From the NCBI GenBank assembly GCA_963854835.1, contig OY978527.1, positions 38,693,040 to 38,757,039 on the forward strand: DNA of 64,000 nt, read 5' to 3'. The position numbers were made by a program, and so were the translations under genes. This stretch comes from Megamerina dolium (Eukaryota; Arthropoda; Insecta; Diptera; Megamerinidae). Positions 13,501 through 25,704 of this stretch are shown in pieces; position 1 is the first letter of the stretch, and every line of letters starts with the position of its first letter. The notes under the pieces were generated by a model. That model searched no databases and was not told where the DNA came from. It worked only from the letters and a program-made list of their open reading frames with translations.

Positions 13501-14699
13501 ACATGTTGATTTTTGTGTTTTTTTTTTTTGTCGTATATAAAAACCTCAAAATTTTAAAAACCTCTAATTTTTCTTATATTTTTCATTACACATTTTTATT
13601 CAAGTGTAGCATTTACCATGCAAATTTCATTAGTCTCTTATAAACGAATCGCAGTTGAATTTGTTACAATTCGAAATGAATTTCCATTTTTGGTCATATG
13701 TTTCTGAATTGGTTGAAATATATAGTCTCCGCAATTAGTTCCTCTTATAATATGTCAATATTTTCATTTAAATAATTCGTTTACTTCCCTTTGGTTAAAT
13801 TTTTAGCAAAAAATTATTATCTTATTTTCGTTTTTAATTAAACTTCCGTTAAAATACATACAAAATTTATATTTATATGCAAATCCGTTCACGTTATATT
13901 GACAATAGTTGTTGAATAAAGTTCTTTAATATCTGCATATATGTATGCTTCATATAAAAATAATATAAAAAATATAAAAATAATAAAAAAAAAACATTTT
14001 TGTAGGTACTTTCTCTCTCGCACATTTTTTATTGAAAACTATTAATTACACTTTTCATTACTTTCGTATCATTTATGTGTACGTAAATGAGTGGCTCTTT
14101 AATAGACTAGAGTGATTTCATTTGCACGCATAAAACGAAAAAGCTTTTGTCGCCATTTTATTAATTAACTTTCCATTTCAGTGATTTACATTAGTAATTC
14201 ATTTTAAACATTTTTAATAGTGACATACATATTTATATGCACAAAAGTATCTAGATAGATGACCGATTAAGCACTCTTATGTAAATGATTGTATGATTGT
14301 ACGATTACTTTGAACATAATTTTATTTAATTTGTTCATTTGCTCCTTTTAATATTATCTTTCCTTTCGCGAAATCTGAACTTTGACATTGTGTTAAAGTT
14401 ACTAAGTGTTAAAGTAACACTTAGTAACATGAAATATGAAAAATATTTCGATCATTCATAATTCTTGTGTGGAAATGTGGTAATGCAACCAGAGATTGCA
14501 TGTCAGAATATAAAAATTGGGTATGGAATAGGTACGATAATTAATTTACATAATTTGACAGAACTAAATAATTCTAATGCTTAAACATGTTGGAATAGTC
14601 CTTCTAGTATTTCTGTACCAAATTCAGGTATTTGGTATTTCTTTGCTATTCTGATCTATGATTGCTTCCAAAGTTCCAAACAAGTCCATACTAAGCGCG
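13501..14699. other. AT-rich DNA, no gene seen
   Basis: Simple AT-rich sequence with a small direct repeat near 14391-14429 (TTAAAGTTACTAAGTG / TTAAAGTAACACTTAGTAAC, partly palindromic). No coding potential recognised. Confidence 0.45.
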
Positions 14700-15568
14700 A
14701 AGATTGATTGGTAGTCATTGTTTCTCCTCTGGTGGCAAATAATGGAATGGAATGGAAAAGCAGCTACATTGCGCCTATATTCTCGAGTTTGATTTCCCCA
14801 TCAGGTAGCAGATATGCACCTCGGTGTTTCTTTCGTTTTTATATTAGTGCGGGGCACACCTCCATCAGGTGTTTCGAGGTTACATCCTCCTCCCCGCAAA
14901 ACCTACAAATTTCATTGGAGTAAATTCCCAGTTTTGTCAGATGATAGTTCAACCTACAATGTCCTGTCAGAATTTCAGTAATGATTCTTAAGTTATTCTT
15001 ACTTAGCTTCATACAGTTCTCAAATCTATTTATGTCATATATTCCTAAGAGTGACTTTGATTATACTAACCCCCGGTAGATTGTTCCAATATTGCTTCCT
15101 TTGTATATCTTCTGCTTTCCGAAAGATTTTGGAGATGTGACCCTTTCCCAATCCGCCGAATGGTTCTGGGCCTACAATTAGCGTTACTGCTCTCTTTCTA
15201 GCGAGTTCATCTGCCTTTTCGATTCCTTTCACCCAGCATGTTCAGCTTCTCAAGACACTCTAGATACGATGTGCCTTGATTGTCCCCTAGCTGTCAGTTA
15301 GGATAGCTATTCTTCTGTTCCGATAGTTACGTGAGATATTAAAATATACGCGTCTGTCAATAGCGTAGATTTCCGCTTGATTGGTGGTCATGTTTTTGCC
15401 TAGAGCTTCCGAGTATCTTGCCCCCGGATCAAATACTCCCAGTCCGGCTCCTTCATCTATGAGTGAGCCATCTGTGTACCATGTTATCATGTTCTGGTTT
15501 ATCTTATAAATTTCAGAAACATATCTCACTAATGTATTACAAAAATTGTTTTTGAAATTGCCAGTCAA
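14700..15568 (-). mobile_element. LINE C-terminal remnant with RNase H domain and zinc knuckle (I/R1/LOA-like)
   Basis: On the minus strand the order is RNase H then a zinc-knuckle tail. RNase H is at 15568-15287 and shows WYTDGS (catalytic Asp), QAEIYAIDR (Glu) and ILTDS (Asp). A linker follows at 15232-15035 with ADELARKRA and VGPEPFGG, then LRIITEILTGHCRLNYH and a C-x2-C-x8-H-x4-C knuckle around 14870-15010. Frames are broken between segments. RT and endonuclease are absent, so the element is 5'-truncated. Related tails occur at 28640, 38688 and 51281. The exact clade is inferred from domain order, not from phylogeny. Confidence 0.8.
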
Positions 15569-16334
15569 TCGAACTAGGTGATCTACGAGAAAAGTGGAAT
15601 TACGGTCTCATTTGTGTTAATATCTATTGATTGTCATAGATGATATTCTTGTATTATACAATTGTAGGAGATATATTATACATTAATGTAAACATTAAAA
15701 GTAAATATCGAATGGATATTTCCACATTTTCTTTGTAATGCAAATTACTATCAAATATGATCTCTTCTACTGTCTTTAGCAATATTATCATTTATCTTCT
15801 AATTCTTACTTTTATTGATGTACTCTTATAAAATTAATTTGAATAATTTTCTGTATTTTTCTTTTGTCCTTTGTCCTATACCATCTTGCGTTTGATTATA
15901 ATTCATCATTCTCACTCATCTACATGAGATATTGCATGTTGTGTACCAGCCACATTCAAATCAACATCATGATAGTTTAGTTCAACGAATTCAAAGAACT
16001 TTTGCATAAATATACGTCTTTATATATTTTTGCATTTATGTCATACTTCTTTATAATGACTATTATTATAACCAGTGCCCTTAAATTCATATTGCAAGTA
16101 TTTCAAAAATAATCAACAATCTTTTTGCGACACTAGTCCCACTTTTATCAGAATGCAGCTTTAAATATGATGGCAATTTTGATTGTAGATAAAATAATAC
16201 ATAATCACAAATATAGTTCTTCTTCTGGATTACAAGCAGAATATAAGGGGAAAATGAAGCGGTGATATTCAATAGGATTCAATAGGTTAAACAACTTGCA
16301 TTCACTTGTATTGACTTGTCTATTTCATAATAGG
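15569..16334. other. AT-rich DNA, no gene seen
   Basis: No recognisable element or gene. An 11-bp tandem duplication TTCAATAGGAT lies at 16267-16287. Confidence 0.45.
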
Positions 16335-16480
16335 CATGGAGAAGAACATTGCAAAAAGAAATCGAGGAGTCCGGAAAAATGTGGAACGAGCTAAAGATTT
16401 TGGTAAAAAACAGAACCAGTTGGGAGTGCTTTATTGATGCCCTATGCTCCAGTGGGAGATACTGGAACTGATGATGATGA
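16335..16480 (+). mobile_element. LINE ORF2 C-terminal tail
   Basis: One frame reads EIEESGKMWNELK, then NRTSWECFIDALCSS, followed by a stop and a GATGATGATGAT tract. The pattern W-x(4)-(K/R)-x-L...DALC near the end, then a short tandem repeat, matches the extreme C-terminus and tail of RTE/BovB-like or related LINEs. Only about 50 codons survive, so the clade is uncertain. Confidence 0.5.
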
Positions 16481-17356
16481 TATCAACGTGTGTGGGTTGA
16501 TTAAGAAATCCTTAAAAATTAATGCATACATTACAGTATAATCTTTATATATGTATATTTATGTGAATAGGTGTATTGAAAATTCTGATTTCAAATCACA
16601 CTTCTCATTAGTTAAATATTAGTTGGGGAAAATATACTAAAATGGGAAATATTCATTTCAAAGTGAGTATATTTATTAATAGGATATCTTTCGGTTAAAC
16701 TTCGGTCATATCCAGTAAGTGCGATGATACTGATGTCCAACTTAAACGACCTTGCTGGACTCCAGCCATCGTTATACGTATATAGAATTTTCCATCTGAA
16801 CCCATGGGTTGGCAAAGTCTTTACAACGAGATGAAAGAAATCTGATGAGGCATATCAATAAACTTACCCAAGTTAATTTAATTTTTCTAAATGACATAAA
16901 ATGACCATACTGAATCATAGTCTTCCAATATGACATCATAATGAGCGTATACGATTGCTAGTGGTAGTTACGTTGAATTAGTACAAATACATTGCTCTAT
17001 AAAATAAACATTACTTATAAGGACCATATTGCTATTGTTTGTATAACTGCTGAACATATAAATAATAAAACAGCTTTATTTGAAGTATTTTCTTTTAATT
17101 AATAACAATAAACATTAAATTATATGGTACAGGCACGCACTTACCGAACGGTCTAAAGGTCATTGATATTACTAACCAAACAACACCATTTAACATTTTC
17201 TCTTCATTTAATTTGTATTTAATGAAATTACATTTTAGAACATAAAATGGTTTTTATTATGTGCGTGTGACTTAGCATTGTGCCATATTTTGAAATATTG
17301 TGTTTTATGGACAAGAGGTCACGGGAAAATTGAAAAACACCCTACAATCATAAATA
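16481..17356. other. AT-rich DNA, no gene seen
   Basis: Short chance ORFs only. The right edge is the TA target (17355-17356) of the rosa mariner. Confidence 0.45.
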
Positions 17357-18592
17357 AAGGGTTATCCATTTCGCGGTTTCAAAAGTATAGGGCTAGAATT
17401 CGACATCTGTCAAACTGAGTTGTTAAAACAATTTCTTTCTTTTTCAGTTCAAAGTCTGACATTTGCGAAAATGGATCGCTTAACTATCGCACAACGCATT
17501 AAAATTGTAAAAACCTACTACAAAAATTGTGATTCTGCCACAGCCACATATCGTGCTTTAAGAGGAGATTATGGTTTACATAATCGTCCAACTACGCAAG
17601 CAATTGGCAAAATTGTGAAGAAATATGAAGAGATTGGATCGGTTACAGATATTGTAAGGCCTGTGCATCATCGTTTCGCTCGTTCTCAGGAATTAGGACT
17701 GTCTTACGGCACATTATGGCGTATTTTGCATTTGGATCTACACCTACATCCATATAAAATCCAGCTCACACAACAACTGAAGCCAGCTGACCATTCACAA
17801 CGTCGTAGATACGTCGAATGGGTGCTTGAATAACAGGCGGTGGACGGCGATGTTTCGAACAAAATTTTCTTCAGCGACGAAGCACATTTCTCACTCGGTG
17901 GGTATGTTAACAAACAAAATTGTCGTATTTGGGGTTCTGAGAATCCTCAAGTAATTGAAGAGAGGCCACTACATCCACAAAGAGTCACTGCTTGGTGCGT
18001 TCTTTGGTCCGGAGGTGTGATTGGACCTTACTTCTTCGAAAACGACGATGAAACGACTGTCACCGTCAATTCGGAGCGTTATGGTCATATGATAACCGAC
18101 TTTTTTTTGCCTGCTATTGAAGAATACGACTTAGAGAATATGTGGTTTCAACAAGACGGTGCCACATGCCACACAACTCGAGCGAATATGGCTTTATTGC
18201 AAGAGAAATTTTCGGGCCGCGTAATTTCTCGTCGTGGCGATATCAAGTGGCCACCAAGATCATGCGATTTGACACCGCTTGACTTTTTTTTGTGGGGCTA
18301 CGCGAAAGACCGTGTTTATGCAGATAAACCTTTAACTCTTGAGCACCTAAAAACCAACATTCGTCACGTTATGGCTGAGATACCGCCCAATATGTATCAA
18401 AAAGTGGTCGAAAATTACCTAAAAAGAATCGATGCTTGCAACAATTCGCGTGGTGGTCATTTAAATGATGTAGTATTTCACACATAATGTCAACGTTCAA
18501 ACTTTATAATAAAAAAGAAATATCATGATAAAAAATATTTTGTATGTGTTTTATTTACATTTACTTTTGAAACCGCAAAATGGATAACCCTT
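17357..18592 (+). mobile_element. rosa-type mariner (DD41D), copy A, both ends present
   Basis: 1236 bp flanked by TA (17355-17356 and 18593-18594). Inverted repeats start AAGGGTTATCCATTT and match for about 28 bp (one T/C and few other differences). The sequence is nearly identical to copy B at 40287-41592, but copy A lacks 69 bp of transposase sequence after TTTCGCTCG, an in-frame loss at a short CTCGT microhomology. It carries a nonsense codon in the transposase, so it is not autonomous, though its ends look competent for mobilisation in trans. Confidence 0.92.
17471..18487 (+). pseudogene. rosa-type mariner transposase, copy A (one nonsense codon, 69-bp in-frame deletion)
   Basis: Start MDRLTIAQRIKIVK at 17471 opens an N-terminal helix-turn-helix region of the DUF4817 type. 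The frame ends at a TAA (17831-17833) where copy B reads CAA, then continues in the same frame to 18487. Catalytic motifs are FFSDEAHFSLGG (first Asp), WFQQDGATCHTT (second Asp) and LTPLDFFLWGY (third Asp). There are 41 residues between the second and third, which defines the DD41D rosa type. The deletion removes 23 residues between the DNA-binding region and the catalytic core. The transposase cuts element ends in the nucleus; this copy cannot make the full protein. Confidence 0.9.
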
Positions 18593-18810
18593 TATATGCT
18601 ATGAAGCTAATATAAATGCGAAGCGAGTGCTCTTTAATTTGAGAATGTGTTAAACCAATTCTTTTATATTTTATTTTTGACTAAAGGTTCATTCCACTCA
18701 ATATATCCACATACTTAGCGCAAAGCTAAATCTTGATAAGAAAAGCATGAGTAAATGGAATAAAACTTAATAAAAAATTAATAATAATAAAGGCTAAAAT
18801 AATTTACATA

Positions 18811-19045
18811 AACTGGGTGTGTTAATTAAAAGTCTGCCATTTTAGTGTTCAAAAATCATTTATTTATAAGAATTAGAAACTAAAGTATTTTCTCACCTTT
18901 CTGGCAATTTATGGATTCTATCCCAAAAGTAGTTCGCCGGCTTGACGTCCAATAACGAATCGAGCCAATTTTTGATTCCGATGACTGAAGTAAAGTGTAT
19001 TCCATTAAGGGCGTTTTGCATGGACCGAAACACAACCAGAAAAAA
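18811..19045 (-). mobile_element. irritans-type mariner, 3' end fragment
   Basis: Minus-strand translation gives MQNALNGIHFTSV, then IKNWLDSLLDVKPANYFW and RIHKLPER, the C-terminus of irritans-type mariner transposases. The 3' end (AACTGGGTGTGTTAATTAAAAG near 18811) corresponds to the end of the related copy at 63741. The catalytic core and 5' end are missing. Confidence 0.75.
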
Positions 19046-20830
19046 TATTTTATAGAACCTTTTGATGTCCCATTAAAGGAAGCATATTAGTTACCTACTT
19101 ATTTGGTCATTGCTTCAAAAATTGATAAATTGCTGAGTTTTTCGTCATTTACTTCTGTCATTGGCTCGTGGGTGTCAGTTGAAAACTTCAAGTGTTGAGT
19201 GGCTCTTCAGTACTTGACCCCGTACCATTGGAAGTTCGGCTCACGTTCTTAATTATTAATTAAGTGAATACTTAAATTAAGCAAGGTCATCAGGAACGGT
19301 AACGAAAATGATAATTTTAACAGAAAAACAAAGCAGCCAAGGTCATTATTTGCATGAAATTGCAGTGAACTTTGGCATTGCCTTTGATATGAGCATAAGC
19401 AAAATGTATATGAGGATGATCACTATTTAATTACAATTCTGAAAATATGATTTTTTTCTTCTTCTTTTTTATTAGGTGCCTATAATAATATCATCGAATA
19501 AATTTCTCAAAGACGTTGGACTTACCAATGGATTATGATGTGTTCCGTAGCCTACAAAAGCAATTTAAAACGTAATCACAATGAGTTTTTTTTTTATTCT
19601 ATAAACATTTTAATCATTCGCATACTTTATAGTGCTAATTTTAAATTGTTCTTTACCAAAACTTGCAATCGCTGAGTTTTTAGCAAAGACTCCAAAAAAA
19701 TTATGAAATATATTACTATTAAATGATAGCAATAGAATCATAGTGATATATCTTTTGTCATGCCTCAAATATTCACAAATATTTGGTTTTTATTAAGTTT
19801 TGTTTAAATTTTATTACAAAAAAAAAAAACAATTCTTTGAATTCAAATCAATGATTCCCAATTTTTGATTTAATTCCATTGGGCGAAGCACAGTGCTATA
19901 GTACATTTTATATTAACAAGAACAAAAAGACCGCACAGAATTTATGATACGTTCAATATTTTTGACATATTTATAGAAAAGCATAATAAAAATATTTCAA
20001 AACAAAAATATTGATTGCATTCCATTCTACGCTATGAATAAAATTGTGCCATTGTACGAAAAGATTAAACTATGTATGATTTAACTATGAATATCTTGTG
20101 AAGCTATGCATATTCAACAATTTTTATTGATTATTAACAATTTTTTATATCTTCAATATTATTAAAATACATATATGTTAAACTAGGCTTCAGCTAAATA
20201 ATAATTCAGCTCAGCTTCATCTAAAACAATAGTTTTAACTTCAATTATTTGTATATGTGAAGTAACGTAACCTAACTTTTTTTTGAATATTTCATTTCAT
20301 GAATATCGTAGATATAAAAATAATATAAATCTTGTTGCAAACACACACATACATATAATAAATACACTCTATGCATTTCATTCCTGTACCTTCTATGTGT
20401 TGTTATTTATTACTTTTTTTTTTCTTTATTCTATTTTTCTTCTATATTTACTCACACAACAAAATCCAATGTGGCCAGGTGTTGGTCAGATGCAGTGGTT
20501 AGTTGATTATTTTCCATTACCTCTACATACATAGAACCAATAGTAATATTGTGTTAGTGGTAAATGTACATGTATGTGGTAGTAGCATGTAGTATGATAC
20601 TTAGTTGTAGTGTTGAAAATGCAATTATCATTATTGTTGCATGTTCAAATGCATTTAAATGTGGTGTTAGCGGTTGTTGGTTTGCAATTGTAATCTGATT
20701 TCTTAGTGTAGAATGTAGAATGTAGAATGTAGTGCAGTAAACAAAAATATTAAATGTGTTGTGTGGGGTCCAAGCAACAATGAAAACAATACTGAAAAAT
20801 CTCCTTACAGTCGGCTGGGGCCGACCAAAT
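19046..20830. other. AT-rich DNA, no gene seen
   Basis: Only low-complexity ORFs. Contains a (TAGAATG)4-like tandem repeat at 20706-20734. Confidence 0.45.
20706..20734 (+). repeat. Short tandem repeat, GTAGAAT unit
   Basis: About four 7-bp units, the last one diverged. Confidence 0.65.
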
Positions 20831-21796
20831 TATACCCTGCATATGTAGAGGTATATATAAAAAGTTTGCTCGTATATCCATCCTTTTCTTCCACTACTTT
20901 GTATAGGACCTACATTAAGAAGCAGGCTACCTCACCAATTTTGGAGGATCAATTTCTGACTATAATTCTAAACTACATAGGTTGCAATGGGTTGACCTAG
21001 ACGTATTAATTAGTAAGTTATGGTTGTTTTAATGTTTAAGATAAATCCGAGACTTTGTACGGAAGCTATATAAAAAGTGGGCGTGACGTATCTCTTTCTG
21101 GTATATCTAATTAATTTTTCAATATCAATCCACACCTTAAATTTGGTTGTCCTACGCTAAATGGTTTGTAAGTTATGGAGCTTAAAAGTTTTAGTTTAAT
21201 TCCCTCGACTTTGTACGGGAGACCTTTGAAGAAGTGGGCGTGGCAGACTGATTTTCTGCCAGATTATTTCCGACTACGATATTAATCTAAGTGTCAATTA
21301 TGGTTATCCTAGACAGAAGATTGCCGAAGTGACAGCTGTTTTAATTTAAAATTTTTATGGGGGCTACGATAAACAGTGGGCGTGGTTGGCCCATTTTCTG
21401 TGAGCCTAGTTACTCGTACAATACTAATCCACACCTTAAATCTCGTTATTCTACGCTGAATAGTTTGCAAGTTATAACCGGTAACATTTTTTTTAATTTC
21501 CGCAACTTTGTATGGGAGACCCAAAAATCAGTGGGCGTGGCACACTGATTTCTGCCATATTATTTCCGACTACCATGTTAATCTAAGTGTCAATTATGGT
21601 TATTCTGGACAGAAGATTGTAGAAGTTACAGCTGTTTCAATTTAAAAGAAGTACAGACACTTTGTATGAGAGCTACGCTAAAAAGTAGGCGTGGCTCAAC
21701 CACTTTTGGCGAGGTTACATAGTAGTATAGTATAAGTCTATGTGCCAAATATTGTTGTCCCAAGTCCCAAGTAACTATTGCATTATGCAGGGTATA
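20831..21796. repeat. Degenerate ~150-bp tandem array bounded by 13-bp inverted repeats
   Basis: Ends are TATACCCTGCATA (20831-20843) and its exact reverse complement (21784-21796). Inside, a GTGGGCGTG(G) core recurs at 21077, 21234, 21376, 21531 and 21685 (the last GTAGGCGTGG), spaced 157, 142, 155 and 154 bp. Alternate units resemble each other more closely, for example TAATCCACACCTTAAAT and TAATCTAAGTGTCAATTATGG, giving a ~300-bp higher-order period. Each unit starts near a CTTTGTA-GGGAG-C motif. No ORF. It may be a satellite-derived or non-autonomous element; the family is unassigned. Confidence 0.75.
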
Positions 21797-22565
21797 AAAA
21801 GGTAGTAGTCTCACTTTTACTATTAATCGTCATATAAAATTGTAGACATGACTATAGCAAGGCGTTTACTTACGAACTACAGAACATCATCATTTTAAAC
21901 GCTTTCGAAGAGAGATTGGGTCCTGGTTGTGACATAAGATAAATTCAAATTTAATAAATTTTAATTCCTGAACACTCAGTATTACGGTACACATACCATA
22001 GGTGGTCATTAGGCCGTACCACCTTACAGGGAAAGAAGAAAAAGTGCGCCGTACACCCTCTAATATGAAGATGTTTTGCAAGGCAATTCCGAAATTTTTT
22101 TTTTTGCTGAACGTAGGGGTTCCTTTTTACATTTTTCGTAGTAACTTCGGCTTTTGCATTCGCATTTTGAAGTGCGATATATCGAAGTACCCCGTTGTAA
22201 TACTTACCCACCAAAACTCAGTTCCTACTACCATAATGTAGCACCCTAATGGCAGTAAATTACAGCTCGCAAAAAAATCATTAAACCTTTGCAAAAGAAA
22301 TATTGCGATTATTCCAGTAGAACTATTTAGAACTTATTTTTAAAATTTTTATTGCGGAATATAGCTCACAATCTTTTTTTTTAATTTTCCGGTAGGTATT
22401 ACTAATCTAAATAATCTCTAATCGAATGGTACCTGAAATAATACCGTTACTACTCTCTTATTTTGATTTATTATTGCTATTCGTTTTACCCATGCAATAA
22501 ATGTTGGCACAGCGGGCGTGCAAGCAACCTTCGATGACATTGAAAAAACTGGCTTGTGAAAAGCC
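21797..22565. other. Unassigned sequence, no gene supported
   Basis: The part from about 21960 to 22240 is less AT-rich than its surroundings and carries overlapping ORFs on both strands (up to 87 codons). No motif is recognisable. It may be an unrecognised repeat. Confidence 0.35.
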
Positions 22566-23340
22566 AACCACTGACAATTCACGAAAGTCGGCACGTCTTG
22601 GATTCGTCAGTTGCCTGCAGACGTTCAACAGGCCGTCCGTCCGTTCATAAAAAATAATGCTTACTTTTTCCACCCCAAGAATGTTTAGTTATCGATGATA
22701 ACGCATCCAGATCCGCTAGTACGCTCAGATGGCTATGCAAAGATTTTCACAGCATGCGAAGAAGTTATGGGATGCTTTCGGCAAATATTCGGTCCACAAG
22801 TAGATAATTTCATAAATTTTGATTGCGACTCATAGTTCAATATGATCAATTGGAACAAATTCGAATTATCTGAGCCGCCATGATTGCAGCTCTTCACACA
22901 AGACCAGCTGGAAACATTATAATATTCAAAAGAAATAACCGAATTACCAGGTTAGCACATAGCAAAAACCTTCATTTAACAGTTTTATTTGCTCAACTTA
23001 GACTTTTCACAGCTTATCCATGCCATTGGCAAAACAATGAGCGTTTTGTTCATGGCGGTCACCGATGAACAACGTATGGATCACATTTTCTCTAAACTCG
23101 AAAGCCGTCAGAAATATAGCCAACGTGAGTCGTATCGAAATATGGCCAATTAAAATTTCTATTGCGAAAAAATTCTGATTTGATTTTACGTTTATTTTTG
23201 TATTTATGTTGTAGAAGTTGAGATGTTCCGGTTGGCGAAAAAATTGGTTCACTCGGAACAAAAACATCTAGATATCACACTTTAAGATCTGACCCTAAAT
23301 ACCGAAGATATGATTCATATTAAATTCGAATATATTGGAA
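22566..23340 (+). pseudogene. Decayed copy of an uncharacterised arthropod gene with a PCHxQxxER motif
   Basis: One frame reads KVGTSWIRQLPADVQ, then AYFFHPKNV, HPDPLVRSDGYAKIFTACEE, FRQIFGPQVDNFINFDCDS, NWNKFELSEPP and YSKEITELP, with in-frame stops after V, S, PP and L. The frame reaches a possible donor (CCAG/GTTAGC at 22951). After a good pyrimidine-rich acceptor at 23010, the continuing phase reads YPCHWQNNERFV, and a shifted frame then reads SKLESRQKYSQ up to a GTGAGT donor at 23125. The order SEPP, ELP, F/YPCHxQxxER, KLESR matches, from memory, a multi-copy uncharacterised arthropod protein family. Its function is unknown to me and I assign none. At least four stops and one frameshift make it a pseudogene. 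Retained splice-like sites argue against a processed retrocopy. Confidence 0.45.
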
Positions 23341-24549
23341 TTTATTGATATTAAAAATTGAACCAACTCTTCGGTTACTAAGTCGACGATGAGTTCATGG
23401 TAAGCTAAGGGTTATCTTCCAATTACAAACTATATTGAGTGTCAAGAATTTATTATAGTTTTAATTATAAATGATTGTATTTCATTCTTTCTTTTTTAGC
23501 ACATTTCACCTGGACGGTATATTATAATTTAAAGTTATGTTCTTTCTTCCAAATTTACTGAAATATCCTGCTGAGCATCATAAAATATAATATTTAATTA
23601 GCATTTATGTACCTACATGAAAATGTCCAACTTAATTAAACTGGTTATTGTTATAATTCAACTACTAAGTATTCTCATAGATATGAATGCGTATAACTAC
23701 CTATTTTATGCTGGTCACTGCACTGCTCACATTTTCTACATTTACTCAACATTTCTTTCTATATAGCTTTTGCTTGACATTTTAACAAAATAGTTAATTT
23801 CTGCACAATACACCAGGAGGATGCATTTACATGCATACTTAAATATTAATATATTCGTATGAATCGTTGGGAGTGGTTTTTATTTCAGAAGAATATTCTG
23901 TCAAGCAAGCAGTATTATTATGATGTTTTCCGTTTCTAGCTCACATACTGCTTTTTTATGGTAAGCAAATATTAAACAAATGGTTACTCTTCGTCTGTAT
24001 GTAGAATACTAAGAATATCTACATATAATATATATACTTACACATTTTTTTTTCTTATCATTTCAACTAAAGGAGATTACAGAAAGTACAACTTGCATAA
24101 AATTTTTGCTGACTCCTGTTTCTGTTGAGTAAGTGGTGAGTGCGTGCGTATGAGTTTCACAAAAAGAAATATGTTAAATATGCAAAGGTTATGCATGTGT
24201 ATGTACTCGGCTTATATTGCAATTAAATATTTTTAATAATATGCAAATGAGAACGTTGTATGCAGTATGAAATGGAATTTCGAGTTGGCATTACATTGCA
24301 AAAATATAGGAAAAAATATATGTATATACATATATTGTGATGGATCTCTCCATATTCACAAAATGTCTTCAGGTGTGATCATGTTGTTTCTGAGTTGAAT
24401 ATAAACTTGTCGTTCAAAAATAATTAAAACTGATTTTTTACAAAAAATTGCTGTAGAGGTATAGTATATATTAAAAAATATTGTGCCAAAATAAGCAATA
24501 CTTTGCGCTAGTGAAAAAATTTAGTTAATCTTATCGATTTATCTCTATA
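23341..24549. other. AT-rich DNA, no gene seen
   Basis: No recognisable coding sequence. A short exon-like frame VEMFRLAKKLVHSEQKHLD (23216-23275) precedes it, behind a good acceptor at 23214, but ends in stops. Confidence 0.45.
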
Positions 24550-24551
24550 TA

Positions 24552-25493
24552 AAGCGTGATCCATTTCGAGATTCCCTTCTTTTTTAAAGAAAAAAGCACA
24601 GAAAATTCAAATTGAATGGGTAATGTTTATTATCATTTGAAAGAACATTCTTTGGCATTTATTTTATGAAAATTATGTCTTTGAAATGTTGGCCGCGGCT
24701 ACGTTTCAGATGGTCCATCCGTTGAGTGCAATTTTCGATGATTCGTTCGGGCATTTCGACTGGTAACTGGCGAATGATACGCGTGGTATTTTGCTCCAAG
24801 GCCTGAATCGAAGCGGGTTTGTCCCGCTTCGATTCAGACAGATTTAGAATTTACATATCCCCACAGGAAAAAGTCGAACGGTGTGATATCACACGATCTT
24901 GTTGGTCAATCGACCGTCCCAAAACGTGAAATTATCTGCTCACCGAAGTGTTCTCTCAATAAATCCATTGATTGATGCGATGTGTGAGAAGTGGCGCCGT
25001 CTTGTTGAAACCAAATGTCGCCGAGATCACGAGCTTTAATTTCAGGCATCAAAGAGTCGGATATCATGGCACGATAACGGTCGCCATTGACGGTTACGTT
25101 CTCACCGGCATCATTTTTGAAGGAATATGGACCGATGATTCCACTGGCCCACAAACCACACCAAACCGTTGTTTTTTCTGGATGAAGTGGCAGCTGTTGA
25201 ATCTCTTCAGGTTGTTCTTCGTCCCAAATGCAGCAATTTTGCTTATTTACATACCCATTGAGCCAGAAATGGGCCTCATCGCTGAACAAAATTTGGCTCG
25301 AAAACGTCGGATCTTCTTGGAACTTTTCAAGAGCCCAAGATGAACGATTTGTAAACGTTGTTCAGGAGTAAGTCTTTCCATGAAGAAATACCAAACAATA
25401 CTAAACAAAAATAACATGACAGCATGGCACGACTCACACGTGATCTGTCAAAAAAAGGCTATTGAAAAAAGTATGTCTACTTGGATCACCCAA
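24552..25493 (-). mobile_element. DD41D mariner relative, internally deleted
   Basis: 942 bp flanked by TA (24550-24551, 25494-25495), with ends sharing GTGATCCA. On the minus strand the transposase starts MERLTPEQRLQIVHLG near 25382 and is then joined directly to sequence just before the catalytic core, losing most of the DNA-binding region. The core (25289-24906) shows MFSDEAHFWLNGYVNKQNC and WFQQDGATSHTS, and after a Trp-to-stop change ITPFDFFLWGY, again with 41 positions between the second and third Asp. It is related to but clearly distinct from the rosa copies A and B. It is non-autonomous because of the stop and the deletion. Confidence 0.85.
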
Positions 25494-25704
25494 TATATCA
25501 GTCCTCTCAAGGACAGATGTAAAGTTAAAATAAAAGTACCGAATTTAATTACTTTAAAAATGTGAATGCTTGTGAGAGAATTAGCAAAGAAAACTGAAAC
25601 CAGTGCATTTACAATACAAAAAGAGAAGAAGCTGCGCAACTAAAACTGTTTATGCTACGATTATATACAATATAAATAAATAATTTTAATCAAATTACTA
25701 TATA

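Noticed and set aside
24972..25343. 123-codon plus-strand ORF
   Set aside because: Antisense to the DD41D transposase of the element at 24552-25493, which has clear catalytic motifs.
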